Below the pieces are notes generated by a model that saw only the letters and a program-made list of their open reading frames with translations, was not told the origin of the DNA and did not search any database. From Arthrobacter sp. B3I4 (lineage in GTDB: Bacteria > Actinomycetota > Actinomycetes > Actinomycetales > Micrococcaceae): DNA of 64,000 nucleotides. The position numbers and the translations under genes were made by a program. Below, piece by piece: positions 35,690-44,746 of this stretch (position 1 is the stretch's first letter; the number at the start of each line of letters is the position of its first letter). The stretch spans positions 2,232,001 through 2,296,000 of the forward strand of contig NZ_JAUSYK010000001.1 in NCBI RefSeq assembly GCF_030816855.1. Direction: 5' to 3'.

Positions 35690-36466
35690 ATGACTGAGGG
35701 AATCGACCACAACGCAAAAGCAGCAGACAAAGCGGCGCTCGTCACCGGCGCCAGCACCGGGATCGGCGAGGCCACGGTGCGCGCGCTCCGGCAGGAAGGC
35801 TGGACCGTTTTCGCCGTCGCCCGCCGGGCCGAGCGGCTCGAGGCGCTCGCTGCCGGGACCGGCGCCGTCGCCCTTCCGGCCGACGTGACCGACGACGCCG
35901 ACATTGCCCGGCTTCTGGACGAGGTGACCCGCGCCGGCGGCATCGACACCCTGATCAACGTCGCCGGCGGCGCCCGTGGCGCGGACAAGGTCGCCGACGC
36001 GAAGACCGAGGACTGGGAATGGATGTATGAGGTCAACGTGCTGGGCACCATGAAGCTCACCCGTGCGTTCTTGCCCATGCTGCGCGCCTGCGGGGAAGGC
36101 ACCGTCCTGAACCTGACGTCGACGGCGGGGCTGTCCGCCTACGAAGGCGGCGGCGGCTATAACGCCGCGAAGTTCGCCCAGCACGCCCTCACCGAGGCGC
36201 TCCGGCTGGAAGAAGCCGAGCACAACCTCCGCGTGGTCGAGGTCGCCCCTGGCATGGTCCAGACCGAGGAGTTCTCACTGAACCGGCTGGGCGACCAGGG
36301 CGCTGCCGAGAAGGTCTACGCCGGGGTGGACAAGCCCCTCACCGCCGGCGACGTCGCCGACGTCGTCCGCTACGCCGTAACCGCCCCGCACCACGTCAAC
36401 CTGGACCAGATCGTGATCCGTCCGGTGGCGCAGGCGTCCAACTTCAAGGTGATCCGCAAGTCCTGA
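35690..36466 (+). CDS. Short-chain dehydrogenase/reductase
   Basis: This 258-residue classical SDR has TGASTGIGEATV (cofactor motif TGxxxGIG), LINVAGGARG (the usual NAG is VAG), LTSTAGLSAYEGGGGYNAAK (catalytic Ser, Tyr and Lys in YxxxK) and APGMVQTEEFSL. The motif set supports an NAD(P)-dependent oxidoreductase, related to YdfG-type enzymes that act on small hydroxy acids or alcohols; the exact substrate is not predictable. ATG 35690 follows GGTGGTG. It ends 3 bp before the stop of the reverse-strand EEP gene. Confidence 0.88.
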   Translation: MTEGIDHNAKAADKAALVTGASTGIGEATVRALRQEGWTVFAVARRAERLEALAAGTGAVALPADVTDDADIARLLDEVTRAGGIDTLINVAGGARGADKVADAKTEDWEWMYEVNVLGTMKLTRAFLPMLRACGEGTVLNLTSTAGLSAYEGGGGYNAAKFAQHALTEALRLEEAEHNLRVVEVAPGMVQTEEFSLNRLGDQGAAEKVYAGVDKPLTAGDVADVVRYAVTAPHHVNLDQIVIRPVAQASNFKVIRKS

Positions 36467-36469
36467 CCG

Positions 36470-37511
36470 CTAGCGCCGGGCCGGGACTGAGAGTGTCGCC
36501 AGAATGGCGGCGTGATCCGTTCCGGCCACGCGGTGCACCGAGTACCCGGCACTGAGAACCGACACGCTGGTCACCAGATGGTCCAGGGTGATTCCGGGCA
36601 ACGGGAGGTCCTGCGGCCAGGTGGGAACCAGCCGCGCCCCTTGGGCGGTGCCGACGTCCACCAGCCCGACGCCGCCCGGGCTCGGGGTGACAAGCCGGCG
36701 GAACTCAAGATGGTCATAGCTGGCGTTGAAATCGCCCAGCAGCAGACCGTTTCCCTCAGTCGATGCGCCCCGTGCCAGTAAGGCCAGCTCACGGCGCCAT
36801 TGCGGCAGGCCCCCGTCGACGGGGGCACGGGTGTGAACGTTCGTCACGTCAAGCTCCGCTGTGCGCCCGTCCCCTGCTAGCTCCAGACGTGCGGTGGCCA
36901 TCCGAAAACGGGTCCCGGACAGGACGCCGGTGGCGGCCAGACGGTGTTTTGAGTAGAGCACGCCGCCGCCTGCGTCCGGCGCCGACGAGCCAACCCCGGT
37001 AGGGAAGCAGCTCCGGCAGGCCCGCGGCCCTGAGCCGGGATTCAAGGGCGGGCGTCTGTTCCTGGACGGCGAGCAGGGCGACCCGGTTGTCGCGGACCAG
37101 CCGGACGATTTCGTCCGCATCGGCCCGGCCCAGCTTGGCGTTGACGCTCATCGCAACCAGCTCCAGCCGGCCCGAACCGGACTCCGGGGAAGAATCCGTG
37201 GCAGGTACGGCGTGGCCTGGGGCCAGCAGCCACACCGCCTGCAGGGCCAGCAGCGCCGCGGCGACGGCCGCCGCCCAGGGCCGCCGGCCCAGGCCCGCGC
37301 AGAGCAGCGACAGCCCGGCCGGCACCGTCAGCCACGGCGTGAAGGCCAGTAGCTGGACCACAGGTTCGGGCCACTGCCACGGCGTTGCCCGGCAGACGGA
37401 CAACGTAGCCACCGGAGCCGCAAGCAGCGCGGAGGACAACAGCCAGCCGCGGCGCCTGCCGGACGCGGTCGCCGCCGTCGCCGGCCCGGGACCCGCCGTC
37501 GCGAAAGTCAT
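36470..37511 (-). pseudogene. Membrane-anchored endonuclease/exonuclease/phosphatase family protein with a frameshift
   Basis: The N-terminal part has three hydrophobic helices (about residues 20-100) and then enters an EEP domain: LVAMSVNAKLGRADADEIV and VALLAVQEQTPA with the catalytic Glu. The C4 tract at 36994-36997 (residue about 171) carries one base too many. Deleting one joins LPYRV to GSSAPDAGGGVLYSKH and gives the rest of the domain: VTNVHTRAPVDGG, LLLGDFNASYDH (metal/catalytic GDFNA) and VAGTDHAAIL (final DH). The repaired protein would be about 346 residues. As written both fragments are non-functional. The start could be ATG 37511 or GTG 37529. The substrate is unknown. Confidence 0.85.
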
Positions 37512-37599
37512 GAGCGCAAGTCTAGGCACCGGCCCCCGCTGCGGCGAGGCCCGGGCACGTCCCTCCGGAGGGCGGAAGAGTTTTCCGGTACCATCGACA

Positions 37600-37872
37600 T
37601 ATCAGCTTTGACCCGGCCATCACCGGTGAGCTTCCGGAAGAACGCCCGGCGCAGGAATGTTTCGACAGTTTGCGCGCCAGGGCCGGTAGAACCGGACGGG
37701 TAAGCCCGTCACAGCAGTCAACGAGCGGCCGACGCCGGAGCAGCCCCTTCCGAGGGACGGAACCGGTGCCGGTAAGTGAGGTGGTACCGCGGTGCCGGTG
37801 TTGTTCCGACAGCACAGGAGCCGTCCTCGCATCCTGAATGAATCCCGTTGTTCACCAGCTCAACCCAGGATG
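37600..37872 (+). promoter_or_regulatory. T-box riboswitch controlling ileS
   Basis: The ileS leader contains the T-box AGGTGGTACCGCGG (37779-37792), whose UGGU bulge would pair with the ACCA end of uncharged tRNA-Ile. A short upstream stem near 37610-37640 presents ATC (37619-37621), a likely Ile specifier codon, in the compact stem I seen in actinobacterial ileS T-boxes. No terminator with a U-run precedes the start codon, so control is probably at translation initiation. Boundaries are approximate. Confidence 0.88.
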
Positions 37873-37877
37873 TCGAG

Positions 37878-40800
37878 ATGACCCAATACCCCAAGGCCTC
37901 AGCCGCACCGTCAGACGCCACCACCTCGGGCGTGTCCACCTCCGTGAAGTTCCCGGAGATCGAAGAGCGCATCCTCAAGTACTGGGACCAGGACGGCACC
38001 TTCCAGGCCAGCATCGACCAGCGCGATGCCGGGGTCAACGGCAGCAACGAGTTCGTCTTCTATGACGGTCCGCCCTTCGCCAACGGCCTGCCGCACTACG
38101 GGCACCTGCTCACCGGCTACGCCAAGGACCTCGTAGGCCGCTACCAGACGCAGCGCGGCCACCGGGTGGAGCGCCGCTTCGGCTGGGACACCCACGGCCT
38201 GCCCGCAGAGCTGGAAGCCATGAAGCAGCTGGGCATGACGGACAAGACCCAGATCGAGGCCATGGGCATCGACAAGTTCAACGACGCCTGCCGTGCCTCC
38301 GTGATGAAGTACGCCGACGAATGGAAGAGCTACGTCACCCGCCAGGCGCGCTGGGTCGACTTCGAGAACGACTACAAGACGCTCAACGTCGAGTACATGG
38401 AGTCCGTCCTCTGGGCCTTCAAGCAGCTGCATGAGAAGGGCCTGACCTACAACGGCTACCGGGTGCTGCCCTACTGCTGGAAGGACGAGACGCCGCTGTC
38501 CAACCACGAACTGCGCATGGACGATGACGTCTACAAAAACCGCCAGGACCAGACCGTCACGGTGACCTTCCCGATCACGGCCGGGGACTCGGAGCTCTCA
38601 CAGCAGCTCGCCGGCGTTCAGGCGCTGGCCTGGACCACGACGCCCTGGACCCTGCCGACCAACCTGGCGCTCGCCGTCGGGCCAGCCATCACCTATGTTG
38701 TGCTGCCCGCCGGCCCGAACGGAATCAAGGCCGCCTCGGCCGACGCTCCCGTCACCGGCAGCTTCCTGCTCGCCGCGGACCTGCTGGGCGCCTACGCCAA
38801 GGACCTCGGCTACGGCGACGGCGCGGAGGGTGCCGCCGCGGCCGAAGCCGCCGTCACCTCCCGCCACACCGGCACCGAGCTTGAGGGCCTGACCTACGAG
38901 CCGCTCTGGGACTACTTCTCCGACGCCGAGAAGTACGGCACCGAAAACGGCTGGCGCTTCCTCGTGGCCGACTACGTCACCACGACCGACGGCACCGGCA
39001 TCGTCCACCAGGCCCCCGCGTACGGTGAAGACGACCAGAAGGTCTGCGAAGAGGCCGGAATCCCGGTGGTGCTCTCGGTCGACGAGGGCGCGAAGTTCCT
39101 GCCGCTCTTCGGCCACGGCGACCTTGCCGAGATCGCCGGACTGCAGGTGTTCGACGCCAACAAGCCCATCACCCAGGTGCTCCGGGCGCAGGGCCGGCTG
39201 GTCCGCCAGGCCAGCTACGAGCACAGCTACCCGCACTGCTGGCGCTGCCGCAACCCGCTGATCTACCGCGCCGTGTCCTCCTGGTACGTCGAGGTCACCA
39301 AGTTCAAGGACCGGATGTCCGAGCTGAACCAGGAGATCAACTGGATCCCGGGCAACGTCAAGGACGGCCAGTTCGGCAAGTGGCTCGCCAACGCCCGTGA
39401 CTGGTCAATCAGCCGCAACCGCTACTGGGGCAGCCCCATCCCGGTGTGGCAGTCCAGCGACCCGGACTACCCGCGCACCGACGTTTACGGTTCGCTGGCC
39501 GAGATCGAAGCGGACTTCGGCCGCCTGCCGCTGAACAAGGACGGCCAAGTGGACCTGCACCGGCCCTTCATCGACGAACTAACCCGTCCCAACCCGGATG
39601 ACCCGCGCAGCCCCGAAGAGGGCCAGTCCGTGATGCGCCGCGTCGAGGACGTCCTGGACGTCTGGTTCGACTCCGGCTCCATGCCCTACGGCCAGGTCCA
39701 CTACCCGTTCCAGAACGAGGAGTGGTTCGACACCCACAACCCGGCCGACTTCATCGTCGAGTACATCGGGCAGACCCGCGGCTGGTTCTACATGCTGCAC
39801 ATCCTCTCCACCGCGCTGTTCGACCGGCCGGCGTTCCGCAACGTCATCAGCCACGGCATCGTGCTCGGCTCCGACGGGCAGAAGATGTCCAAGAGCCTGC
39901 GCAACTACCCGGACGTCTCCGAGGTCCTGGACCGTGACGGCTCGGATGCGATGCGCTGGTTCCTGATGTCCAGCCCCATCCTGCGCGGCGGCAACCTGGT
40001 GGTCACCGAGCAGGGGATCCGCGACGGCGTCCGCCAGGTCATCCTGCCGCTGTGGAACGTCTACAGCTTCTTCACGCTGTACACGAACGCCGCCGCTGGC
40101 GGGAAGGGTTACGACGCGAAACTGCGCTACGACGGCTACGCGGACACCCTTGACCAGTACCTGATGGCCAACACCGGCGACCTGGTCCGCAACATGACCG
40201 CGCAGCTGGACAGCTACGACATCTCCGGCGCCTGCGATGAACTGCGCGGCTACCTGGACATGCTCACCAACTGGTACGTGCGCCGCAGCCGGCAGCGCTT
40301 CTTCGACGAGAACGTCGACGCCTTCGACGCGCTCTACACCGCCCTGGAAACGGTCTGCCGGGTCGCGGCGTCGCTGCTGCCGCTGGTCACCGAGGAGATC
40401 TGGCGCGGCCTCACCGGCGGCCGGTCCGTGCACCTCGCCGACTGGCCCGACGCCGGCCTGTTCCCGGCCAACCCGGACCTCGTCGAGGCGATGAACCGGG
40501 TCCAGCAGGTCTGCTCCACCGGTTCCTCGCTGCGCAAGGCCGCCAACCTCCGGGTGCGCCTGCCGCTGCAGGAACTCACCGTCGTGGCGCCCGGCGCGGG
40601 TGCGCTGGAAGGCTTTGCAGCCGTCGTCGCCGACGAACTGAACCTGCGCTCGGTGCGGCTGCTCGACGCCGAAAGCGCCTCCCCGGAGGAGTTCGGCATC
40701 GAGCAGAAGCTCGTGGTGAACGCCCGCGCCGCCGGCCCGCGGCTGGGCAAGAACGTCCAGCAGGCCATCAAGGGCTCCAAGTCCGGCGACTGGTCGCTCA

Positions 40801-41210
40801 GCGAGGCCGGGGTGGTTAGCGCCGGCGGCCTGGAACTGGAGCCGCAGGAATACACGCTGGAAACCGTCGTGGCGGAGGCAGCCGAGGGCGAGGGTTCCCG
40901 GGCGGCGGCCGTCCTGCCCGGCGGCGGTTTCGTGGTGCTCAACACGCAGGTGACCCCGGAGCTGGAAGCCGAGGGCACCGCCCGGGACTTGGTCCGCGCC
41001 ATCCAGCAGGCCCGCAAGGACGCCGGACTCAACGTCAGCGACCGGATCCGCACCACCGTCACGGCGAAGCAGGACACGGTCGAGGCGCTGCTGGCCCACG
41101 CCGACCTGGTCAAGACCGAGACCCTGACCCTGGAACTGGACACCGTTTTCGCCGAGGTCAAGGACCCGCAGGTCTCCGTGGCGAAAGTAACCGAAGAAGT
41201 AGGGGCATAA
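37878..41210 (+). CDS. ileS: Isoleucyl-tRNA synthetase
   Basis: IleS charges tRNA-Ile and edits valine. The 1110-residue class I synthetase has the HIGH-type motif HYGH (73-76), [16 protein letters not shown], a large CP1 editing domain, KMSKS (669-673) and a C-terminal extension. Its length fits the large eukaryote-like IleS form normal in actinobacteria. ATG 37878 follows the T-box leader. Its TAA shares a base with the folC ATG (TAATG), so translation of the next gene is coupled. Confidence 0.97.
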   Translation: MTQYPKASAAPSDATTSGVSTSVKFPEIEERILKYWDQDGTFQASIDQRDAGVNGSNEFVFYDGPPFANGLPHYGHLLTGYAKDLVGRYQTQRGHRVERRFGWDTHGLPAELEAMKQLGMTDKTQIEAMGIDKFNDACRASVMKYADEWKSYVTRQARWVDFENDYKTLNVEYMESVLWAFKQLHEKGLTYNGYRVLPYCWKDETPLSNHELRMDDDVYKNRQDQTVTVTFPITAGDSELSQQLAGVQALAWTTTPWTLPTNLALAVGPAITYVVLPAGPNGIKAASADAPVTGSFLLAADLLGAYAKDLGYGDGAEGAAAAEAAVTSRHTGTELEGLTYEPLWDYFSDAEKYGTENGWRFLVADYVTTTDGTGIVHQAPAYGEDDQKVCEEAGIPVVLSVDEGAKFLPLFGHGDLAEIAGLQVFDANKPITQVLRAQGRLVRQASYEHSYPHCWRCRNPLIYRAVSSWYVEVTKFKDRMSELNQEINWIPGNVKDGQFGKWLANARDWSISRNRYWGSPIPVWQSSDPDYPRTDVYGSLAEIEADFGRLPLNKDGQVDLHRPFIDELTRPNPDDPRSPEEGQSVMRRVEDVLDVWFDSGSMPYGQVHYPFQNEEWFDTHNPADFIVEYIGQTRGWFYMLHILSTALFDRPAFRNVISHGIVLGSDGQKMSKSLRNYPDVSEVLDRDGSDAMRWFLMSSPILRGGNLVVTEQGIRDGVRQVILPLWNVYSFFTLYTNAAAGGKGYDAKLRYDGYADTLDQYLMANTGDLVRNMTAQLDSYDISGACDELRGYLDMLTNWYVRRSRQRFFDENVDAFDALYTALETVCRVAASLLPLVTEEIWRGLTGGRSVHLADWPDAGLFPANPDLVEAMNRVQQVCSTGSSLRKAANLRVRLPLQELTVVAPGAGALEGFAAVVADELNLRSVRLLDAESASPEEFGIEQKLVVNARAAGPRLGKNVQQAIKGSKSGDWSLSEAGVVSAGGLELEPQEYTLETVVAEAAEGEGSRAAAVLPGGGFVVLNTQVTPELEAEGTARDLVRAIQQARKDAGLNVSDRIRTTVTAKQDTVEALLAHADLVKTETLTLELDTVFAEVKDPQVSVAKVTEEVGA

Positions 41211-42568
41211 TGACCGACGAATTTTCCGTAGAAAGCGTCTACGCCGAGCTGCTGGGCCGGGCGCCGGAAAACAAGATGGAGCCCCGGCTGGCTCCGCTGC
41301 GCCGGGCCATGGACATCCTGGGCGAGCCGAACAAGGCGTTCCCGATCATCCACATCACCGGCACCAACGGCAAGACCTCCACCGCCCGGATGATCGAGGC
41401 CGGGCTGCGCGCGCACGGGCTGAGCACCGGCCGGTACACCAGCCCGCACCTGTCCAAGGTCACCGAGCGGATCAGCATCGACGGCGAACCGGTTTCGGAT
41501 GAGACGTTCGTCCGGATCTGGGACGAGATCCGCCCGTACCTGGACATCGTGGACGGTGAACTCGCCGCCGAGGGCCAGCCCCGGCTGACCTACTTCGAAT
41601 GCCTGACCATCCTCGGCTTTGCCGTGTTCGCGGACCAGCCGGTCAACGTTGCCGTGATCGAGGTGGGCCTGGGCGGCATCACCGACGCGACCAACGTCGG
41701 CGACGGCCAGGTCGCCGTCGTCACTCCGATCTCACTGGACCACACGGACCTGCTCGGCGACACCACCGAGGACATCGCCTACGAAAAGGCCGGCATCATC
41801 AAGCCTGGCGGCTTCCTGATCAGCGCAGCGCAACCGGTTGACGCGGCCCAGGTCCTGCTGGAGAAGGCCAAGGAAGCGGATGTGCCGTTCCGTTTCGAGG
41901 GCGTGGAGTTCGGCGTCGAGTCCCGCACCGTCGCCGTCGGCGGCCAGATGGTGACCGTGCAGGGCATCGCGGGCCGCTACGAGGACCTGCTGGTGCCGCT
42001 GCACGGGGCGCACCAGGCGGAGAACGCCGCCGTTGCGATCGCAGCGCTGGAAGCCTTCTTCGGCGCCGAAAAACCGCTCGACGCCGAGGTGCTGCAGGAG
42101 GCCTTCGCCTCGGTCACCTCTCCGGGCCGCCTGGAGGTGCTGCGCACCGCGCCGACCGTCATCGTCGACGCCGCGCACAACCCCGAAGGCATCCGGGTCT
42201 CCGCTGAGGCCATCCACGAGGCTTTCAATTTCAGCAAGCTCGTGGTGGTGGTGGGCGTGCTGAAGGAAAAGGACGCCGAGGAAATTCTGCGCCAGCTCAA
42301 GGAGTCCCTGGGTGACCTCGCCGCGGAATATTGCTTCACCCAGTCCAACTCGCCGCGCGCCGTCCCGGCCGAGGACCTGGGCGAGCTGGCGCTGGACCTG
42401 GGTTTCGGCGAGGACAACATCCACGTCGCTGACAAGCTCGACGACGCCCTCGAGTGGGCCGTGGAACGCGCCGAGTCCAATGAGGACCTAGCCGGCGGCA
42501 TCCTCGTCACCGGTTCCATCACGCTGGTCGCCGAGGCCCGGATCCTGCTCGGAAAGACTGAGGCGTAA
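41210..42568 (+). CDS. folC: Bifunctional dihydrofolate synthase/folylpolyglutamate synthase
   Basis: FolC adds the first glutamate to dihydropteroate and further glutamates to folates. The 452-residue Mur ligase-type protein has the P-loop HITGTNGKTSTARMIEA (residues about 45-61), GRYTSPHLSKVTERI, the metal-binding IEVGLGGITDATNV and DAAHNPEGIRVSAEAI in the C-terminal domain. It overlaps the ileS stop by 1 bp and is followed 3 bp later by the DUF4233 gene, forming an operon with ileS, DUF4233 and probably ndk. Confidence 0.96.
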   Translation: MTDEFSVESVYAELLGRAPENKMEPRLAPLRRAMDILGEPNKAFPIIHITGTNGKTSTARMIEAGLRAHGLSTGRYTSPHLSKVTERISIDGEPVSDETFVRIWDEIRPYLDIVDGELAAEGQPRLTYFECLTILGFAVFADQPVNVAVIEVGLGGITDATNVGDGQVAVVTPISLDHTDLLGDTTEDIAYEKAGIIKPGGFLISAAQPVDAAQVLLEKAKEADVPFRFEGVEFGVESRTVAVGGQMVTVQGIAGRYEDLLVPLHGAHQAENAAVAIAALEAFFGAEKPLDAEVLQEAFASVTSPGRLEVLRTAPTVIVDAAHNPEGIRVSAEAIHEAFNFSKLVVVVGVLKEKDAEEILRQLKESLGDLAAEYCFTQSNSPRAVPAEDLGELALDLGFGEDNIHVADKLDDALEWAVERAESNEDLAGGILVTGSITLVAEARILLGKTEA

Positions 42569-42571
42569 CCC

Positions 42572-43015
42572 ATGGCCAGACTCACCAAGGCCCAGCGCGA
42601 GTGGCGCCCGGGCATTCCCAAGAAACGCCGCTCCACCAAAGTTATGTTCGCCTCCACGGTGCTGCTGCTGGAGGCCTTCGTGGCCCTCTTCGGCACCCTG
42701 GCGGTCTTCGGCCTGCGCCGGGGTGAACTGCCGCCGCTGCTGGTCTTCGGCGTCGGCCTCGGTCTGTGCGTGGTGCTCGTGGCCACCTGTGCCGTGCTCA
42801 CGAAGGGGTGGGGCGTGGCGCTGGGCTGGATCCTGCAGCTGCTGCTGATCCTCACCGGCCTGGTCGAGCCCGCCATGTTCCTGGTCGGCGGGCTGTTCGC
42901 CATCACGTGGTGGTACGGCATCCGGACCGGCATCCGGATCGACCGCGAAGCCGCCCAGCGCGACCGCGAGCAGGCGGCCTGGGAAGCCGCGAACCCCGAA
43001 AGCCAAAGCAACTAG
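42572..43015 (+). CDS. DUF4233 membrane protein
   Basis: This 147-residue protein has a basic N-terminus (KKRRSTKVM) and four hydrophobic segments (about 25-47, 53-73, 84-102 and 104-121). The charged C-terminal tail includes IDREAAQRDREQAAWE. It matches the actinobacterial DUF4233 family, regularly found between folC and ndk as here. The role is unknown. It starts 3 bp after folC, indicating coupling. Confidence 0.85.
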   Translation: MARLTKAQREWRPGIPKKRRSTKVMFASTVLLLEAFVALFGTLAVFGLRRGELPPLLVFGVGLGLCVVLVATCAVLTKGWGVALGWILQLLLILTGLVEPAMFLVGGLFAITWWYGIRTGIRIDREAAQRDREQAAWEAANPESQSN

Positions 43016-43053
43016 ACTTGTCCCGAACCCCACCCCAACGCATTGGAGCAGCT

Positions 43054-43467
43054 GTGAGCATTGAGCGCACCCTCGTCCTGGTCAAGCCCGACGGCGTGGC
43101 CCGCAACCTGACCGGCAGCATCATCGCCCGGATCGAAGCCAAGGGCTACACCCTGGCTGAGCTGAAGAAGGTCAACGCAACCCGTGAACTCCTTGAACAG
43201 CACTACGAGGAGCACGTCGGCAAACCCTTTTACGAGCCGCTGGTTGAATTCATGCTCAGCGGACCGGTCGTCGCGGCGATCTTCGAAGGCCACCGCGTGA
43301 TCGAGGGCTTCCGTTCCCTCGCCGGCACCACGGATCCGACGACGGCGGCGCCCGGCACCATCCGCGGTGACTTCGGCCGCGACTGGGGCGTTAAGGTCCA
43401 GCAGAACCTCGTGCACGGCTCCGACTCCGCGGAGTCGGCTGACCGGGAAATCAAGATCTGGTTCTAA
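43054..43467 (+). CDS. ndk: Nucleoside diphosphate kinase
   Basis: Ndk transfers phosphate from ATP to other nucleoside diphosphates through a phosphohistidine. The 137-residue protein has the family N-terminus ERTLVLVKPDGV and the active-site NLVHGSDS with His121. GTG 43054 has GGAG 6 nt upstream. It is 38 bp downstream of the DUF4233 gene. A long palindrome follows its stop. Confidence 0.97.
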   Translation: MSIERTLVLVKPDGVARNLTGSIIARIEAKGYTLAELKKVNATRELLEQHYEEHVGKPFYEPLVEFMLSGPVVAAIFEGHRVIEGFRSLAGTTDPTTAAPGTIRGDFGRDWGVKVQQNLVHGSDSAESADREIKIWF

Positions 43468-43506
43468 CCCCCTCCCGCGCGAACGGACACTTAAGACCCT
43501 CCGCCT

Positions 43507-43574
43507 AAGCGCGAACGTACACTTGGGGCCCCGATTTCCTAGGAAACCGGGGCCCCAAGTGTACGTTCGCGCTT
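43507..43574. repeat. 68-bp near-perfect palindromic element
   Basis: Two 27-bp arms starting AAGCGCGAACGTACACTTGG are exact complements. The 14-bp centre is itself mostly palindromic (TTTCCTAGGAAA), so nearly the whole 68 bp is a palindrome. A degenerate single arm GCGCGAACGGACACTTAAG lies just upstream (about 43478-43496). It can terminate ndk and the convergent VKOR gene (TTTT follows on the forward strand), but it is far longer than a terminator needs. Confidence 0.8.
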
Positions 43575-43599
43575 TTCGCTGGCGGGGCGGGCGGGTGGC

Positions 43600-44274
43600 T
43601 TAGTACCCCGAGGTGCCGATGAACACCTGGATGAAGGCGAAGAAGATGGTGGCGATCACGGCCACGTAGAGCAGAGCTGTGAGAATCCAGCCCGAGTCCG
43701 CCAGGATGCGGGCAGCGCCGGAGGGCACCGGGATGAGGCCGGTGCTGACGTTGCGGACGGTCACCCAGATGAACAGCGGGATCATGGCCGCCCAGACGAT
43801 CATGCAGAACGGGCAGAGGATGTGGATCGAATACAGTGCCTGGGACCAGAGCCACACGACAAAAGCAAAGCCCAGGGTGACGCCCGCCTGCAGCCCGATC
43901 CAGTACCAGCGGGCGAACGTGGCACCAGCCAGCATGCCCATGGCGGTGGTGATGATGACGGCGAAAGCCACTATGCCGATGAACATGTTGGGGAAGCCAA
44001 ACAGGGAACTCTGCCACGTCTGCATCACCTGTCCGCAGGAGATCCAGGGGTTGACGTCGCAGACCGTGACGTGGCTTGGGTCTTTGAGAACTTCGAGCTT
44101 TTCCAGCACCAGAGTCCCCGAGGCAAGCCAGCCGACGACGCCGGTGATCAGCAACAGCCACGCAAACGGCCGGTCGCGGGTCATGGTTGGCTCAGGGCGG
44201 CCCGCCGCGGCCGCGCTGCCGTCCCGTTCGCGGGCGTCGACGTCGCCTTGGGCGGGGGAGATGCTGCTGGGCAT
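43600..44274 (-). CDS. Vitamin K epoxide reductase family protein
   Basis: Bacterial VKOR homologues reoxidise DsbA-like proteins using quinone, making extracytoplasmic disulfides. This 224-residue protein has about five membrane helices and all four expected cysteines: Cys72 and Cys80 in the periplasmic loop (VCDVNPWISC), and the redox pair Cys154-Pro-Phe-Cys157. AAAGGA precedes ATG 44274. No thioredoxin domain is fused, so a separate DsbA partner is needed; none is adjacent. It is convergent with ndk. Confidence 0.92.
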   Translation of the reverse strand: MPSSISPAQGDVDARERDGSAAAAGRPEPTMTRDRPFAWLLLITGVVGWLASGTLVLEKLEVLKDPSHVTVCDVNPWISCGQVMQTWQSSLFGFPNMFIGIVAFAVIITTAMGMLAGATFARWYWIGLQAGVTLGFAFVVWLWSQALYSIHILCPFCMIVWAAMIPLFIWVTVRNVSTGLIPVPSGAARILADSGWILTALLYVAVIATIFFAFIQVFIGTSGY

Positions 44275-44746
44275 GGATCTCAGTCCTTTGCGTTGGGTGC
44301 TCTTGGGCCGATTCTATCGCCGGAGGCTGAATGATTCCGGGCAGGCGCCCGCCGTCCACAGTGGTTCGGCCCGACCGTTGATCCGGATGCCCGGCTTACC
44401 CCTGCTTTTGCGGCTCCTGTGAGACAATGAAGCTGGCTGGGACACGAACCACATTCGGGTTTCAGTCCGGCGACTTTGTTTTCAAGACCGCCAATGAGGA
44501 GCAGGGACACTCCGGATCGTACGACCCGGTTTATCCCGCAATGCCATTGGACGGCACCTAGTTGTGACGGACAGATCAACGGGTTCAGAACAATTCCGCC
44601 GGCCCTCCAGGGCTGCCGCACCCCACTGCCGGTGCGAACCTGAGGGTATCCAATTGACTTCTGTCAATGCCCGCGGGTGTTGACAAATATTTGCCCCCAC
44701 GGGTGCCGGATGTGGCGGTACATCAGGGGCAGGAGTGTGGCCACCT
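44275..44746 (+). other. 472-bp gene-free leader region of the RNase E/G gene
   Basis: No coding frame is supported. The region includes the short inverted repeat TTGAC-TTCT-GTCAA (44654-44667), a TTGACA at 44680-44685 without a clear -10 box, and several GC-rich complementary segments around 44580-44640. The distance is long for a bacterial promoter. RNase E messages in other bacteria carry self-regulating leaders, so a structured 5' UTR is plausible but not shown. Confidence 0.4.

Noticed and set aside
39579..41099. 506-codon reverse-strand open frame opposite ileS
   Set aside because: It has low-complexity composition mirroring the ileS codons and no recognisable domain.
44654..44685. TTGACT and TTGACA as -35 boxes of the RNase E/G promoter
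   Set aside because: No acceptable -10 hexamer lies at 16-19 bp from either one.
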